From: Saccharum officinarum
Lineage: Eukaryota; Streptophyta; Magnoliopsida; Poales; Poaceae
DNA length: 64,000 nt
Direction: 5' to 3'
Assembly (NCBI GenBank): GCA_020631735.1
Contig: CM036179.1
Span: forward strand, 26,031,063 to 26,095,062
Positions 1-10,419 of this stretch are shown here, piece after piece (position 1 is the first letter of the stretch; every line of letters begins with the position of its first letter). The translations under genes were made by a program, and so were the position numbers. The notes below the pieces were generated by a model, which did not search any database, was not told where the DNA came from, and saw nothing but the letters and a program-made list of their open reading frames with translations.

Positions 1-33
1 AGATCATCGAATAGTCGTATAGGAATTATTATA

Positions 34-1081
34 GGTAAAAGTCTATTTAACCCCCTAAACTATCAGCTAGTGTCTAACCTACACCCCGAACTATAAAATC
101 GTCTGTTTTACACCCTGAACTTTTCAAAACCGTTCAAATTACACCATGGAACGGGTTTTGGATGGCGGTTTTGCTACAGTAACGACAGTTTTGACTTTTT
201 CTTTTCTATTTATTTCCGCTGAATTTTTGAAAAATCATAGTAAATCACAGAAAAATCATAAAATAGAAAATCTAATTTTATTGGACTTCACATGAGTAGA
301 TCTACACAATGAATATATAATATAGTATGTTTTAGTATAAATTTTTTCTGTTGCTTTAAATTAGTTAGAAAATCAAATTTTGTCTGTAATTAATTGGAAT
401 AATTCATAGCTACAGCTCTTTATGGTCCAATTGTGGTTAAATTTTTATAGTGAACTAATTGTTGTATACTTGAACTATAGTAAAAATTTCATACTGATTG
501 GATCATGTATAATTTAGTTATAGATTTATTTATATTTAACAAGCATAAACCTAAACATAAATCTAAATAAATCTATAACTAAGTTATATATGATCGAATG
601 AGTATGAAATTTTTACTATAGTTCAAGCATATAATAATAACCTCATCATAAAAATTTCACCACAATTGGACCATAAAAGCTGTAACTACGAATTATTCCA
701 ATTAATTACAGACAAAATTTGATTTTTTAACTAATTTAAAGCTACAGAAAAAATTTGTAGTAAAGTATACTATATTATATGTTCATTGTGTACATCTACT
801 CATGTGGAGTCCAACAAAATTAGATTTTCTATTTTATGATTTTTCTGTGATTTACTATGCTTTTTCAAAGATTCAGCGGAAATAAATAGAAAAAGAAAAA
901 GCCAAAACCGTCGTCACTGTAGGAAAAATCATGGTTACTGTAGCAAAACCACCATCAAAACCGTTATATTGTGTAATTTGAACGGTTTTGAAAAGTTCAA
1001 GGTGTAAAACAGACGATTTTATAGTTCAGGGTGTAGGTTAGACACTCGCTGATAGTTTAGGGGGTTAAGTAACTTTTTTTC
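34..1081. mobile_element. Foldback (long inverted repeat) element, probably MULE-type
   Basis: The two halves of this block are inverted copies of each other. The left arm (about 34-540) reappears reversed at about 575-1081, including the CCCCCTAAACTATCAGC end and the AAAACCGTTCAAATTACAC block. The centre lies near 555. The element is flanked by the 10-bp direct repeat AATTATTATA at 24-33 and 1082-1091. A 9-10 bp duplication with long terminal inverted repeats is typical of Mutator-like elements. No coding sequence is present. A single diverged arm of a related element lies at 4097-4360. Confidence 0.8.
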
Positions 1082-1091
1082 AATTATTATA

Positions 1092-1880
1092 TATATATGG
1101 ATCGCGATCACACCACACGGCAGTCCGAGTCGGCAGGCACATCGATCAGCATCATCACAGCACATATGAGTAAATCCGCAATCCGGTACGCACCGCACGC
1201 TGGCTGCAAACGTCGACGCGAGCACTAAGATATCAATAATGCCGGCCCTGCCGGATCTTGTCCACCGCTGGCCGCCCAATAATATGCATGCATCCCATCC
1301 ATCATGCACTGCACCGTCGCTTTCTCTCACCTCAGAAACCGGCCGACCGGCCTTTACCTGTTCCGCCGGCCGATTCAAAGGGTATTCCCCGTCTTCCCGG
1401 GAATACCCAACTATTTTATGTATATACTTATATATGTATATGTATAATGTTATATTTTACAGTATTTTCACTCATTGCAACAAAAAAAACAGTAAAAAAT
1501 AGCTTCTCGGTCTGGCTCTGCCATATTTTATAGTATTTTCATCTATTATAGTTAAAAAAACAGCTGATTGTTTTTGGTTGATGTGGAAATAGAAAGTTTG
1601 GGATCCTAGCTCCGCCACTCACCGACCAGTTTCCATTCGCATGCTTTGCTTTGCTCCGCTTGCATTGCATTGCCTGGAAAACAGGTACAGCCGCCTCCAC
1701 TTGCATTGGCCAATACTCTATTCTTCTAGCTGTAATACGAAGATTGTTCAGCAACCGATAGATTGCTCCTAGTAGAAGAAGCCTAATCATCCACGCAACA
1801 AAACAATTCCCATTGGATTCAACTGCTGCACTGCACATTGCAAGGAACCTGCTGGCGCCTGATTTATACGTTTTTCTTTC
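1092..1880. other. Intergenic DNA, no gene seen
   Basis: Mixed-composition sequence between the foldback element and the promoter-proximal MITE. There is a short TA-rich run near 1420-1450. Short open frames occur on both strands, but none has gene-like composition or a recognisable motif. Confidence 0.5.
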
Positions 1881-1883
1881 TTA

Positions 1884-2126
1884 GGCACGGTTTGGATGCC
1901 AAAATTTTTGGCAAAACGCCACTGTAGCGTTTTCGTTGTTATTTGACAAATATTTTCCAATCATGGTCTAATTAGGCTTAAAAGATTCGTCTCGTCCATT
2001 TCGTCTAAACTGTGTAATTAGTTTTATTTTTTATCTATATTTAATGCTTCATGCATGTGTCTAAAGATTCGATGTGACAGGGAATCTGAAAAATTTTACA
2101 AAATTTCTTTGGAACTAAACAGCCCC
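1884..2126. mobile_element. Tourist-like MITE (PIF/Harbinger type)
   Basis: A block of about 243 bp with imperfect terminal inverted repeats (GGCACGGTTTGGATGCC at the left, GGAACTAAACAGCCCC at the right). It is flanked by the trinucleotide TTA at 1881-1883 and 2127-2129. The internal text (TCTAATTAGGCTTAAAAGATTCG and similar) matches a high-copy grass MITE I recognise. TTA duplications are typical of Tourist/PIF-Harbinger elements. The right end lies only about 30 bp upstream of the TATA box of the next gene. Confidence 0.7.
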
Positions 2127-2157
2127 TTATTTGCACTTGCAGTTGCAGAAACCGGCC

Positions 2158-2164
2158 TATATAA
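2158..2164 (+). promoter_or_regulatory. TATA box of the 2339 gene
   Basis: TATATAA in a GGCC-TATATAA-GCG setting, a standard plant core promoter. It would place the transcription start near 2190 and give a 5' leader of about 150 bases before the ATG at 2339. Confidence 0.65.
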
Positions 2165-2338
2165 GCGTCCGCTTCCCTGCACCATTGCCCACCAAGCAAA
2201 CAAGGGACTCAGCCAGCCAGCAGCTCCACATTATTCCAAACACCACTTGCAATTGTGTGCACACTACTACTGCTAGCTGTTCCATTTCTTTCCCTGCTTC
2301 TTGCATTGGTTGCCTGCTAGTCATAGCATAGCATACGT

Positions 2339-2839
2339 ATGGAGCAGCAGCCGTGGAACCAGAGAGAGGGCGGCGGCCACGCCGACGACCTCGACCAGGC
2401 CATGACGACGGACCCGTGCGAGGTCGACGGGGCGGCCCTGATGATGGAACTGATGGATCAGGACCTGCCCTCCTCTGACTTGCTGCTCGATGGCGACGTC
2501 GATCGCCAGCTGAGCCGTGTCATTCGGTCCCTCGAGGCGGAGATCGGCGGCGATGGTGGCGAGGCGGCGGCGGCGATGGTGGGCGGTGATGGTGGTGAGA
2601 GCCTGGACAGGATCGAGGATGTGTTGTTGGACGACATGGATGGCTACGACTACGAAGAAGGTGCATCGTCGTTCTTTTTAGCTGGTGGGCATGATGAGGC
2701 AGAGGGTTGGTGTGTGTACACTAATAATGGGTACGAGGGTGGTGGCGTCCTAGGGTATGACACGACGGTTGATCACCAGTACTACTATTGTTGCGCGGAA
2801 GGTTCTGCTGACCACATGTATCTCCCCTTGTGGGAATGA
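2339..2839 (+). CDS. Intronless small acidic protein of unknown function (166 aa)
   Basis: A single uninterrupted frame of 166 codons begins at the first ATG downstream of a good TATA box and ends in TGA. The coding region is GC-rich in AT-rich surroundings, with G/C favoured at third positions, as in grass genes. The protein is strongly acidic. It has an Asp/Glu- and Met-rich N-terminal half with a predicted short amphipathic stretch around residues 50-70 (VDRQLSRVIRSLEAEI), a Gly/Ala/Asp linker (70-95), then an aromatic, Tyr-rich C-terminus ending PLWE. There is no signal peptide or membrane segment. I do not recognise the family. The composition would suit a nuclear regulatory or adaptor protein, but that is inference only. 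No TE motif is present, and this is the best intact host gene in the window. Confidence 0.7.
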   Translation: MEQQPWNQREGGGHADDLDQAMTTDPCEVDGAALMMELMDQDLPSSDLLLDGDVDRQLSRVIRSLEAEIGGDGGEAAAAMVGGDGGESLDRIEDVLLDDMDGYDYEEGASSFFLAGGHDEAEGWCVYTNNGYEGGGVLGYDTTVDHQYYYCCAEGSADHMYLPLWE

Positions 2840-2992
2840 TGGTGATGGAAAAAAGTAAAAAAACACATATATAGCGCGACATGCATGTGTGTAGATAGAT
2901 CGATACTATAGTAGTGTGTACAAATATATAGTTAGAGGATGCGATTAAATTGAGTAAAAAACACATATATGATGGCGTTTTATATTCTTAGA

Positions 2993-3170
2993 AGAATCAC
3001 TAGAATCATTGTCAAACGCTAAAAAGAGAGAGAGACATTCTAGGGAGAATTTGAAACCGATTCTTGTTTTTTTACTTGTCCACTAGACAAACACCTAAAA
3101 TTGGTTTATTCTAATTCTAGTTCTAGTTTCGAGAACAGGAGCTAACCAAATGGGTCCATGAAGTGATTCT
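2993..3170. mobile_element. Possible small MITE or inverted-repeat relic
   Basis: AGAATCACT at 2993 and its complement AGTGATTCT ending at 3170 bracket an AT-rich, non-coding segment just downstream of the small gene. Only the outermost nine bases pair perfectly and no clear target duplication was seen, so this is tentative. Confidence 0.3.
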
Positions 3171-4096
3171 AAATCATTAAAGAAAACATTTCTAAGGAAA
3201 ATATGAATTCGAGACCTTTCTATGAGAATCGGAAACCTGCCGCCTACTAGTTCCCATTTTCCCCAAGCATTCACTGTAGTGAGAGATGCGTGGCTAGGCT
3301 ACATCTCAACGCCCACTAGTTCAAAGGGCAAATTAGCGACCAGACCATCTGCAAACACATCTGCGCTATAGTAGTACTACACTAGACAATAAATGTTTAC
3401 GTACGTACTTCTTGCAAAAAAAAAGCACAACCCGGCCAGTCCTTTTATTTGATGCAGAATCAGCGAATCACACACGCATGATTGCTAAGAATCAGTGAAT
3501 GATTTCTATAAGAAAGCAAATCATGTTAGGGAAGAAGGTCGATCGCCTTATTCCTGCTGCCTTTTTTTTTTGATGGGTCCTTGTTCCTGCTGTCTGGGTA
3601 AGAAAGAAGATGTGTACCGTGTTGGCCGACATGGGCTGACGAGTTTGGGCCTAAGAAAGGCAAAAGGCCACAACACTTAGCTATATACCTGTTTCTTTCT
3701 GATCAGCCCGGTCGTGGTACGTGGACGTCTTGGGCGAACATTCGCAATAGCGCTGCTGGCCTGTAGAAGCCCAATTTGTACACGGTGTCGTGGGCTAAAC
3801 CAGACTATGGACTAGTTTGTTTGGGTTTCCACTGGCTACCAATGTCGTTCATAGTACGGTGATGATCTACTACTACTCTCTCTCTCTCTCGTGAATGGAT
3901 GATGACCCACTTGTGTGCAAGTGAAATCCTTCCATGTTACCGTTTGACAAAGCAATCGGCCAATGTAAACATGACGACTAGGGTCCTACTAGCTAATATT
4001 AAATTAGTAAGGATGAATCTGAACCGGGAGCTTTAATAGCCTACCTTTTCACCTATATATATCTATATTGGCATGGAAAACGTTGCCAATAGTTAC
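3171..4096. other. Intergenic DNA, no gene seen
   Basis: Non-coding sequence with a short CT repeat near 3880. No open frame shows coding character and no element boundary was identified. Confidence 0.45.
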
Positions 4097-4360
4097 TAAA
4101 AAGGAAAAAGTCTACATAACCTCCTCAACTATTACTACTCGACTACTTTACCCCCTAACATATAAAACCAGGTATTTAACCTCCTCACCTTTGCAAAACC
4201 GTTCAAAGAACCCCCCAGGGTGGTTTTGCATAGTGGTTTTGCCACATTGGCGCGCTGAGGTGGACTTTGGTGCTGATGTCGATGATTGACAAGTGGGCTA
4301 TGCTTGTAAGTGACAGTTCCTTCTCTCACCGACAGGTGGGGACCACATGTCATACCCTAC
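4097..4360. mobile_element. Single arm of a foldback element
   Basis: The text AAAGTCTACATAACCTCCTCAACTA..., followed by GCAAAACCGTTCAAAGAACCCCCC and GGTTTTGCATAGTGGTTTTGCC, is a diverged version of the left arm of the 34-1081 foldback element (same order of motifs). No matching reversed arm follows, so it is truncated or a partial copy. Confidence 0.5.
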
Positions 4361-7300
4361 CTCCAGCTCCTTCTGGCTTTCCATCCATGGGCTAGCCTCC
4401 TCTCCATACCCTGCTGGTCGTTGCACATGTGAGTGACCCCCTCCCCACCATTTCTGCAGCACATCCACAACTCGTGAGGTCTACCACCTGAGCACGGCCT
4501 ACAAGGGCGGCATACAAGGTCCAACTTCTCCAAGAGTCGTCGGCGGTGGTGCGGCAAACAAGGGTGGCATCAAGGGCTACCGGAAGTGCCGCGGCTACTG
4601 TCACAGAACCTCCTAATTATGATGGCCCACACGTACCTGTCATTGTCATAATGACCTCTGACAGCCATACTTATGTTCCTCATAACTTAAAAGGCCTACT
4701 TTCCTCCGAACAGGATCCAATTACAGGAGTATTGTAATATTACAACAGTTTATTCAAAATACCATCAGAGTAAAGTAGCGGAAGTCTTACATAACTTAAG
4801 TTTACAAACCACAGTTTCCAAATCTCAAACCATACGTAGCATTATTACAAACCAGTAGTAGTGGAGTATCAGTAATAACTTTATTACAACACCCAAATGA
4901 GGTGCCTTGCCCAGAGGTCACACAACCTACTCGTCGTCACTTTCTTCAACGACAACGGTCATGCAGCAAGGCTCAAAGCAGACTTGCTCATGAACCGCAC
5001 CTGCAACAAGGGTTTAACAAACCCTGAGTACGGAGAGTACTAAACAAGACTTACTCGACTAAAAAAATACTCTAAGGGCATGCTAGCTTTAGGGAATCAA
5101 GGTATGGGTATCAAGAATCAAAATTATTTTGCAGAAAAGCTTACTAAAGTAAATCCTTGCTTTCAACATTTTATTTTTATCATTGATGGTTTATTATCCA
5201 ATTCTAAGTGATCCTAATCTAGATCAAAGTAATTCTCATCAAAGTCCTTTCCTTATTCCTTCTCAAATTCCAATTCTTAATTATGATGAAGGTCAGGCGA
5301 TCGAGTCTCCATAACCGAGGAGCAATGACGATTTGAACCGATTATACCCAGCTGGGGATCTCTAACCTCATGACATATGTAGAACCAAATCTTGCATATG
5401 CCAACCCTCATTTAGATCTCCCAAGACCAGACGTGTCCATCGCCACCCGAGAGTACAGTACCCCTCAAACCCGGCCCAATTCTAGCCCTGAGGGTACACG
5501 CTACTCTCGCCATCTCTCCACTCCTAGTGCGAGGTTAGACATTCTCATAATGGAATCACTAACATCTTGGGCTTACCGAGGCATGAGGCTAGTTGCAAAG
5601 TCTCGAAACACAAGCGGGCCTATAACGAACGGTCCTTAACTGACAAGGCGGAAACACTATATTGAGACTCCTTTCTCAATGCAAGTTAGCAGTGGTCAAA
5701 CCACCCGCCCGATCTTCAAGTTCATTCTTATATTCCATTATTCCTCAAATATGCCATCATAGCCATGTAAACATTTCATTTAAAAGCCTAACTCATTAAG
5801 CATATCGAAGCATACTACGTATTTTCAGTAAAACAGGTACCAAGGGTGATATCACAATAATCAAGGATGATAATACAACAATTGGGTTATAACTCAAATT
5901 CCTAATTACTTAATGCAATAAACCATAGTACCAGTGATAAAAATTTGTAAAACTCAAGGAAGGGTTTAAATGCACCAGAGCTTGCCTTTGTTGCAGAGAA
6001 GTTAATTCTCGTAGAAATCAAGTTTGACACCAACACCACGGGTGGATCACCCTCTCCGAAACCTGATCAACACCAACCTCGTCAACACTTGTTCAACACG
6101 AACCTTCTCACTCTCGTATGCACTACACGCATACAAATGATGCGATGCTTAACATGATGGAATGGATGCTATGATACATGATGATGAACAAGACATAGCA
6201 TACAAGAGACATTTAGAAAGGAGAAACATTAGTTATCTACTTGAGTATAACTTTTCTTCGCGGTACAGTTGCAAAACAACAGAACCTACTGACTAACAGC
6301 GATTACTTAAGCAACATTAAAGCTTCTTAAAGAACATGCTAATCATGAGCTCAACCAAGTAATTAGGGCGCCAAGGATCATTAAGTGTTAATGACCCAAG
6401 GTCATCAATCAATCAAAAAGGACACACAACACTTAAATTTATCAATTTAACATTTAATTAACCACTTAAATAATTAAGGTAGGAATTAAGAATATATTAA
6501 ACTTCATCTAAATGAGCTCAAACTTTTTATATAGATTGGTCATGGTCTAAAACAGTGTCAAAACAAATTTTATGATTTTTGGATTAATATTTTAATTACT
6601 AAAATTCATGGAAGTTGCATTTAACATTTAATTGAGCTAATTAAATAACTTACAAAAAGTAAATAAAATTAGCATTTAACATTTTTCCTAGATAGTCTAC
6701 ATCCTGAAAAGCTTACACAAAAAATTTTACTATTTTTGGAGCTCTACAAAAATTCTATTGAAATAAACAAAAACTACTACTATTCATATTTTTGAAAAAG
6801 AAAAACAAAACCGGCAGCTCGGGCCGACTCCTCCTTCTCTCCCGGCTTGGCCCAACAACGCGCGCGGCCCACCTGCGTGCATTCGCGCTCGCCCGCGCCC
6901 ACTCGCGACCGGCCCAGCAATGCCAGGCCATGCGGCCCGCTCGCACGTGCGCGCGCTCTCCCTCTCTCGCTCTCGCTGATAGGGCGGCCCCGCCTGTCAT
7001 CCTTCTCCGCCCTCTCTTCCCGTGGCCCGGCCATGACGGCACGGTGGCCGACCGGCGATCACGATGCCGGTGACACCACCAACCTGACCAACACGATCTA
7101 CACCACACCGCGAACACCCTCGAACAACTCTCACGACCGCAGACCCCTCGGAGGTAGCACCTCACTGGCCATGGCAGCACAGTGGTCACGGCTCGCGGCA
7201 CGCCGACGTCACAAGCCGGTAGCGACTAAATGGAGGGGACCGGAAGCAAGAGTAGCTCACCGCGAACGTAGCGGTGCAACTGGTAGGCGCTGAGAGGCGG

Positions 7301-9002
7301 TGGAGGTGGCTGGCCACGTGAGGCGGCACGGTGGCGCTCGGTCACCGGAGATGGGAAAGGAGATGGCCGCGCAGGCGCTTCGGGTGAAATTGGTTGGTGT
7401 ATGCGGCCTAGGAGATGCGCGGGAGCGAGGCAAACTCGATGGTGCGGTTGCTTTAGCTGGAGACGGCTCAATGGCAGCAGCGGTGAGCAGCGGAGCTAAG
7501 CGGCGGTGACAAAAACAGAGAAGGAAGAAGAAGAAAAATGACGGCTTGCTTGCCCTTTTGAAGGGGTCTCTGACCCTGCTGGCGTGCTAGAAGGCGCACG
7601 CGGACGAGGTGGCGACCGCGAGCTCGCAGGAACGGCCTGGAAGCAGCCCAGCAGCTCACCGGCGCCCATGTCGTGCGTTGCCCGGTCGGGATTCACCGAG
7701 CACTATAGCACCCCCAACACACATGAACCCTTGATCTGTTTTTCCAAAATTACTCACAAAAACATGTAGTAACTTGAAAAATTCCCAAAATATGAAATCT
7801 TTAGAATTTCAAGCTCTACAAGTTTCATGGTTTAAACTTTCCAAATTCAGCCAGAATTTTAAAATTTGAATTTGAAATCAAAAGGGACACTTTTATGAAA
7901 TTTGATTATTTAGAAATTACTTTAAACTTTATATTGAAACTTCAAAAACTCCAAACACTAAAGTTGTTCATGTAACCAAGACCTACAACCTTGCTATTCA
8001 AACCATTTTCAAATTCTGCCTCTATTTTGAAATTTTGAGTTTGGGGATGAAAAGGGGTCAAATTTAAAATTTGCTTCTTTTCAAAATTACTCCAAATTTT
8101 ACACTGAAACTTTAAAAACTCAAAACACCAAACTTGTAGCCCTTGAAAAGATCTACAAACTTAGTTTTTAAACTTTTTCTTAAATTTTGCTTAGATTTTG
8201 AATTATTTTAAAAGGGGTAAAATCAGGGTTTTGAATTTAGGGTTTTCGGAAGAATTTCAAATTGAAACTTGTTGCTATTTTAATTGGTAATTATTTAGTG
8301 ATCACACCATTATCCAAGGGCATCATTGAGTCAAGCATCACATGGTTGACCAAATGGCACTCTTGGTTGACAAAATTGACTTTTGAAAATATTGTAATAA
8401 TTTTCCCAAATTTGAATTTAAATTCGAATCGGAAAACTTGCGACAAGTTTTGGATTTCAAATTCAAACTCAAACTTGAAGCTCTATTTTATAAGTTGGAC
8501 TTGAGTTCATACCCTACACTTGGCACTAGTGTATAACATAGTCATACACCCCAAATTACGTAGGACATAAACTAAGTATTTACGGTGACATTCAAAATAA
8601 GGGTTTTCGATTCGAGCCACACAACTCAGAAGCACATCCAACCTAAGAATGTAAACTCATTTTAGTTGATGCATATCGTAGTTAACCTAATTGAAAGCAT
8701 CTAGGCCTCGGGAGTTGGTTTTGACAATTGATGATAACGCATTATTACCATGACTAACGTGTGTTTTGCAGAAACTTTGATAAGTTAGGTCATGGGGTTG
8801 ATAATTGCTTTGGGCACTATGGTATTCATGCCCCTTGATGGAAATCATTTTGGTTTTTAAAGGATCAATGACAAGATTAAGGACGATTAGTTTTGGACGT
8901 CAAGGTGTTGAGTTACATCCAGAATAGTCGTTAGGATCTTCGCTTCTTTCCTTTAGCCGTACTATAAAGGGGGGCATGAGCGAGTAGCTTGACCTAGGTG
9001 AG

Positions 9003-9146
9003 TCTTTTGTTTAGGTGTGGTGCACACTTGTCAAAATTAGCACTAGATAGCTCAGGTAAAGCTCAAAGTTCAGTTCTTTTATTTAGGTGTGGTGCACACT
9101 TGTCAAAATTAGCACTAGATAGCTCAGGTAAAGCTCAAAGTTCAGT
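9003..9146 (+). repeat. 72-bp tandem duplication inside the LTR
   Basis: Two head-to-tail units, 9003-9074 and 9075-9146, are almost identical (each contains GGTGTGGTGCACACTTGTC and ends AAAGTTCAGT). The missing 5' half of the other LTR means I cannot tell whether it is specific to this copy. Confidence 0.85.
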
Positions 9147-9205
9147 TGGAAGCAACTCGGTTCAAGTTGCGTCGCGTTTCGAAGTCGTTTGAGCCGTTTA
9201 CCCTT

Positions 9206-9612
9206 GACCGGACGCGATCTCTGTCTCGACCGGATGCGTCCGGTCAGTACTAACATTCACTGCATTTCAACCTGGTTGACCGAACGCGGTTCCTACAAGG
9301 ACCGGATGCGTTGATCATGTTGACACGTGTCTCAGAGGGTAAAAGATCTAATCGGACGCGACTAGGAAGTGATCGGACGTGTCCGGTCACGTTCCAGTAA
9401 GGTACTTTGCTGACCTAACATGTCCGGTCATCACTGATCGGATGCGACCGAGCATCAGGTCAAAGTACAATAAGGTCCTTGCACGACCAGACGCGTCCGG
9501 TCACCCCTGATCAGTGTGTCCGGTCACTCAGCGATGTCGTTTAGTTTTTCGACCATTATGTTCGACTGGCGCGTCCGGTCACGTCGACCGACGCATCCGG
9601 TCAGTGCGTATT
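9206..9612. promoter_or_regulatory. CG-rich palindrome array in the LTR U3-like region
   Basis: About a dozen half or whole copies of the motif GACCGGACGCGTCCGGTC, variably mutated, are spread through 400 bp. They end about 45 bp before the TATA box. The same motif family recurs at 16475-16800 upstream of the env-like ORF and in the LTR of element 2. This position suits a promoter or silencing-sensitive region. Function is inferred. Confidence 0.6.
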
Positions 9613-9653
9613 TTGCTATGTTGGCAGGTAACGGTTGGATTTGACTGTGGGGT

Positions 9654-9662
9654 TTATAAATA
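9654..9662 (+). promoter_or_regulatory. LTR TATA box (element 1)
   Basis: TTATAAATA lies in GGGGTTTATAAATACATCC and is conserved at 30048-30055 in the 3' LTR copy. It is the likely retroelement promoter marking the U3/R boundary just downstream. Confidence 0.65.
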
Positions 9663-10366
9663 CATCCTCTCCTCCTCTTTTAGAGGTCTCTTGCTCATTT
9701 GTTCAGCTAAGAAACACCTTTCAAGTGCAATGAAGTGCAAGAGCTCTAGTGAGGGTAGTGATTTGAGAATCAAAGTTTGAGAATCCCTCATTAGTGACTA
9801 GGGAGTAGCAAGTGTGCATCCACCTTCTCATTAGGCTTGTTGTGGTCAAGTGAGAGTTCTAGCTTGTTACTCTTGGTGATCGCCATCACCTAGATGGCTT
9901 GGTGGTGATTGGGAGTTTGGTGATCATCCGACGAGCTTGTGGATGACCCAACTCATCTTGTGAGCGGTTTTGGGTGATTCACCACGATGGAGTGTCAAAG
10001 AATCAGCCCATAGAGAGCACTTGATCCTTGCGCGGATCAAGGGGGAGCTACACCCTTGTGCGGGTTCTCCAACGAGGACTAGTGGGGAGTGGCGACTCTC
10101 CGATACCTCGGGAAAACATCGTTGTGTTCCTAACCCTTACTTTCAAGCATTTACTTTCTTGTATTACTTTCATTGCTTGGTTTACTTTTCTAGAATTGCC
10201 ATGCTAGACTAGGATTGAAACTTAGGGTGCAAAACTTTTTACCGGTAGAATCACAGGGAACACTAGTAGGCACTAGGGGTGAACTTTGGCTTGTAGGATT
10301 TAATTCTTGCAATTAATTTTTAGAAAAGCCCAATTCACCCCCCTCTTGGGCATCTTGATCCTTTCA

Positions 10367-10383
10367 ATTAGTATCGGAGCCGA
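10367..10383 (+). other. Primer-binding site (element 1)
   Basis: ATTAGTATCGGAGCCGA immediately follows the LTR terminal CA. It resembles the plant initiator-Met tRNA complement TGGTATCAGAGC with substitutions. Confidence 0.6.
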
Positions 10384-10419
10384 GTTGCTCCTAATTTAGG
10401 CTTCACCGCCTAGAGCAAG

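Larger units (their letters stand above)
8693..10366 (+). repeat. 5' LTR of element 1 (about 1.67 kb)
   Basis: Bounded by TG at 8693 and CA at 10366. It is followed directly by a primer-binding-like sequence. Its last 0.8 kb recurs at 29952-30756 with a few dozen substitutions by eye, so the insertion is not very recent. It contains a 72-bp tandem duplication, a palindrome-rich stretch, and a TATA box. Confidence 0.85.

Noticed and set aside
6755..7293. Opposed 148-codon frames in the GC-rich island
   Set aside because: Low-complexity Arg/Ala/Pro translations in the non-coding outer LTR-derived element.
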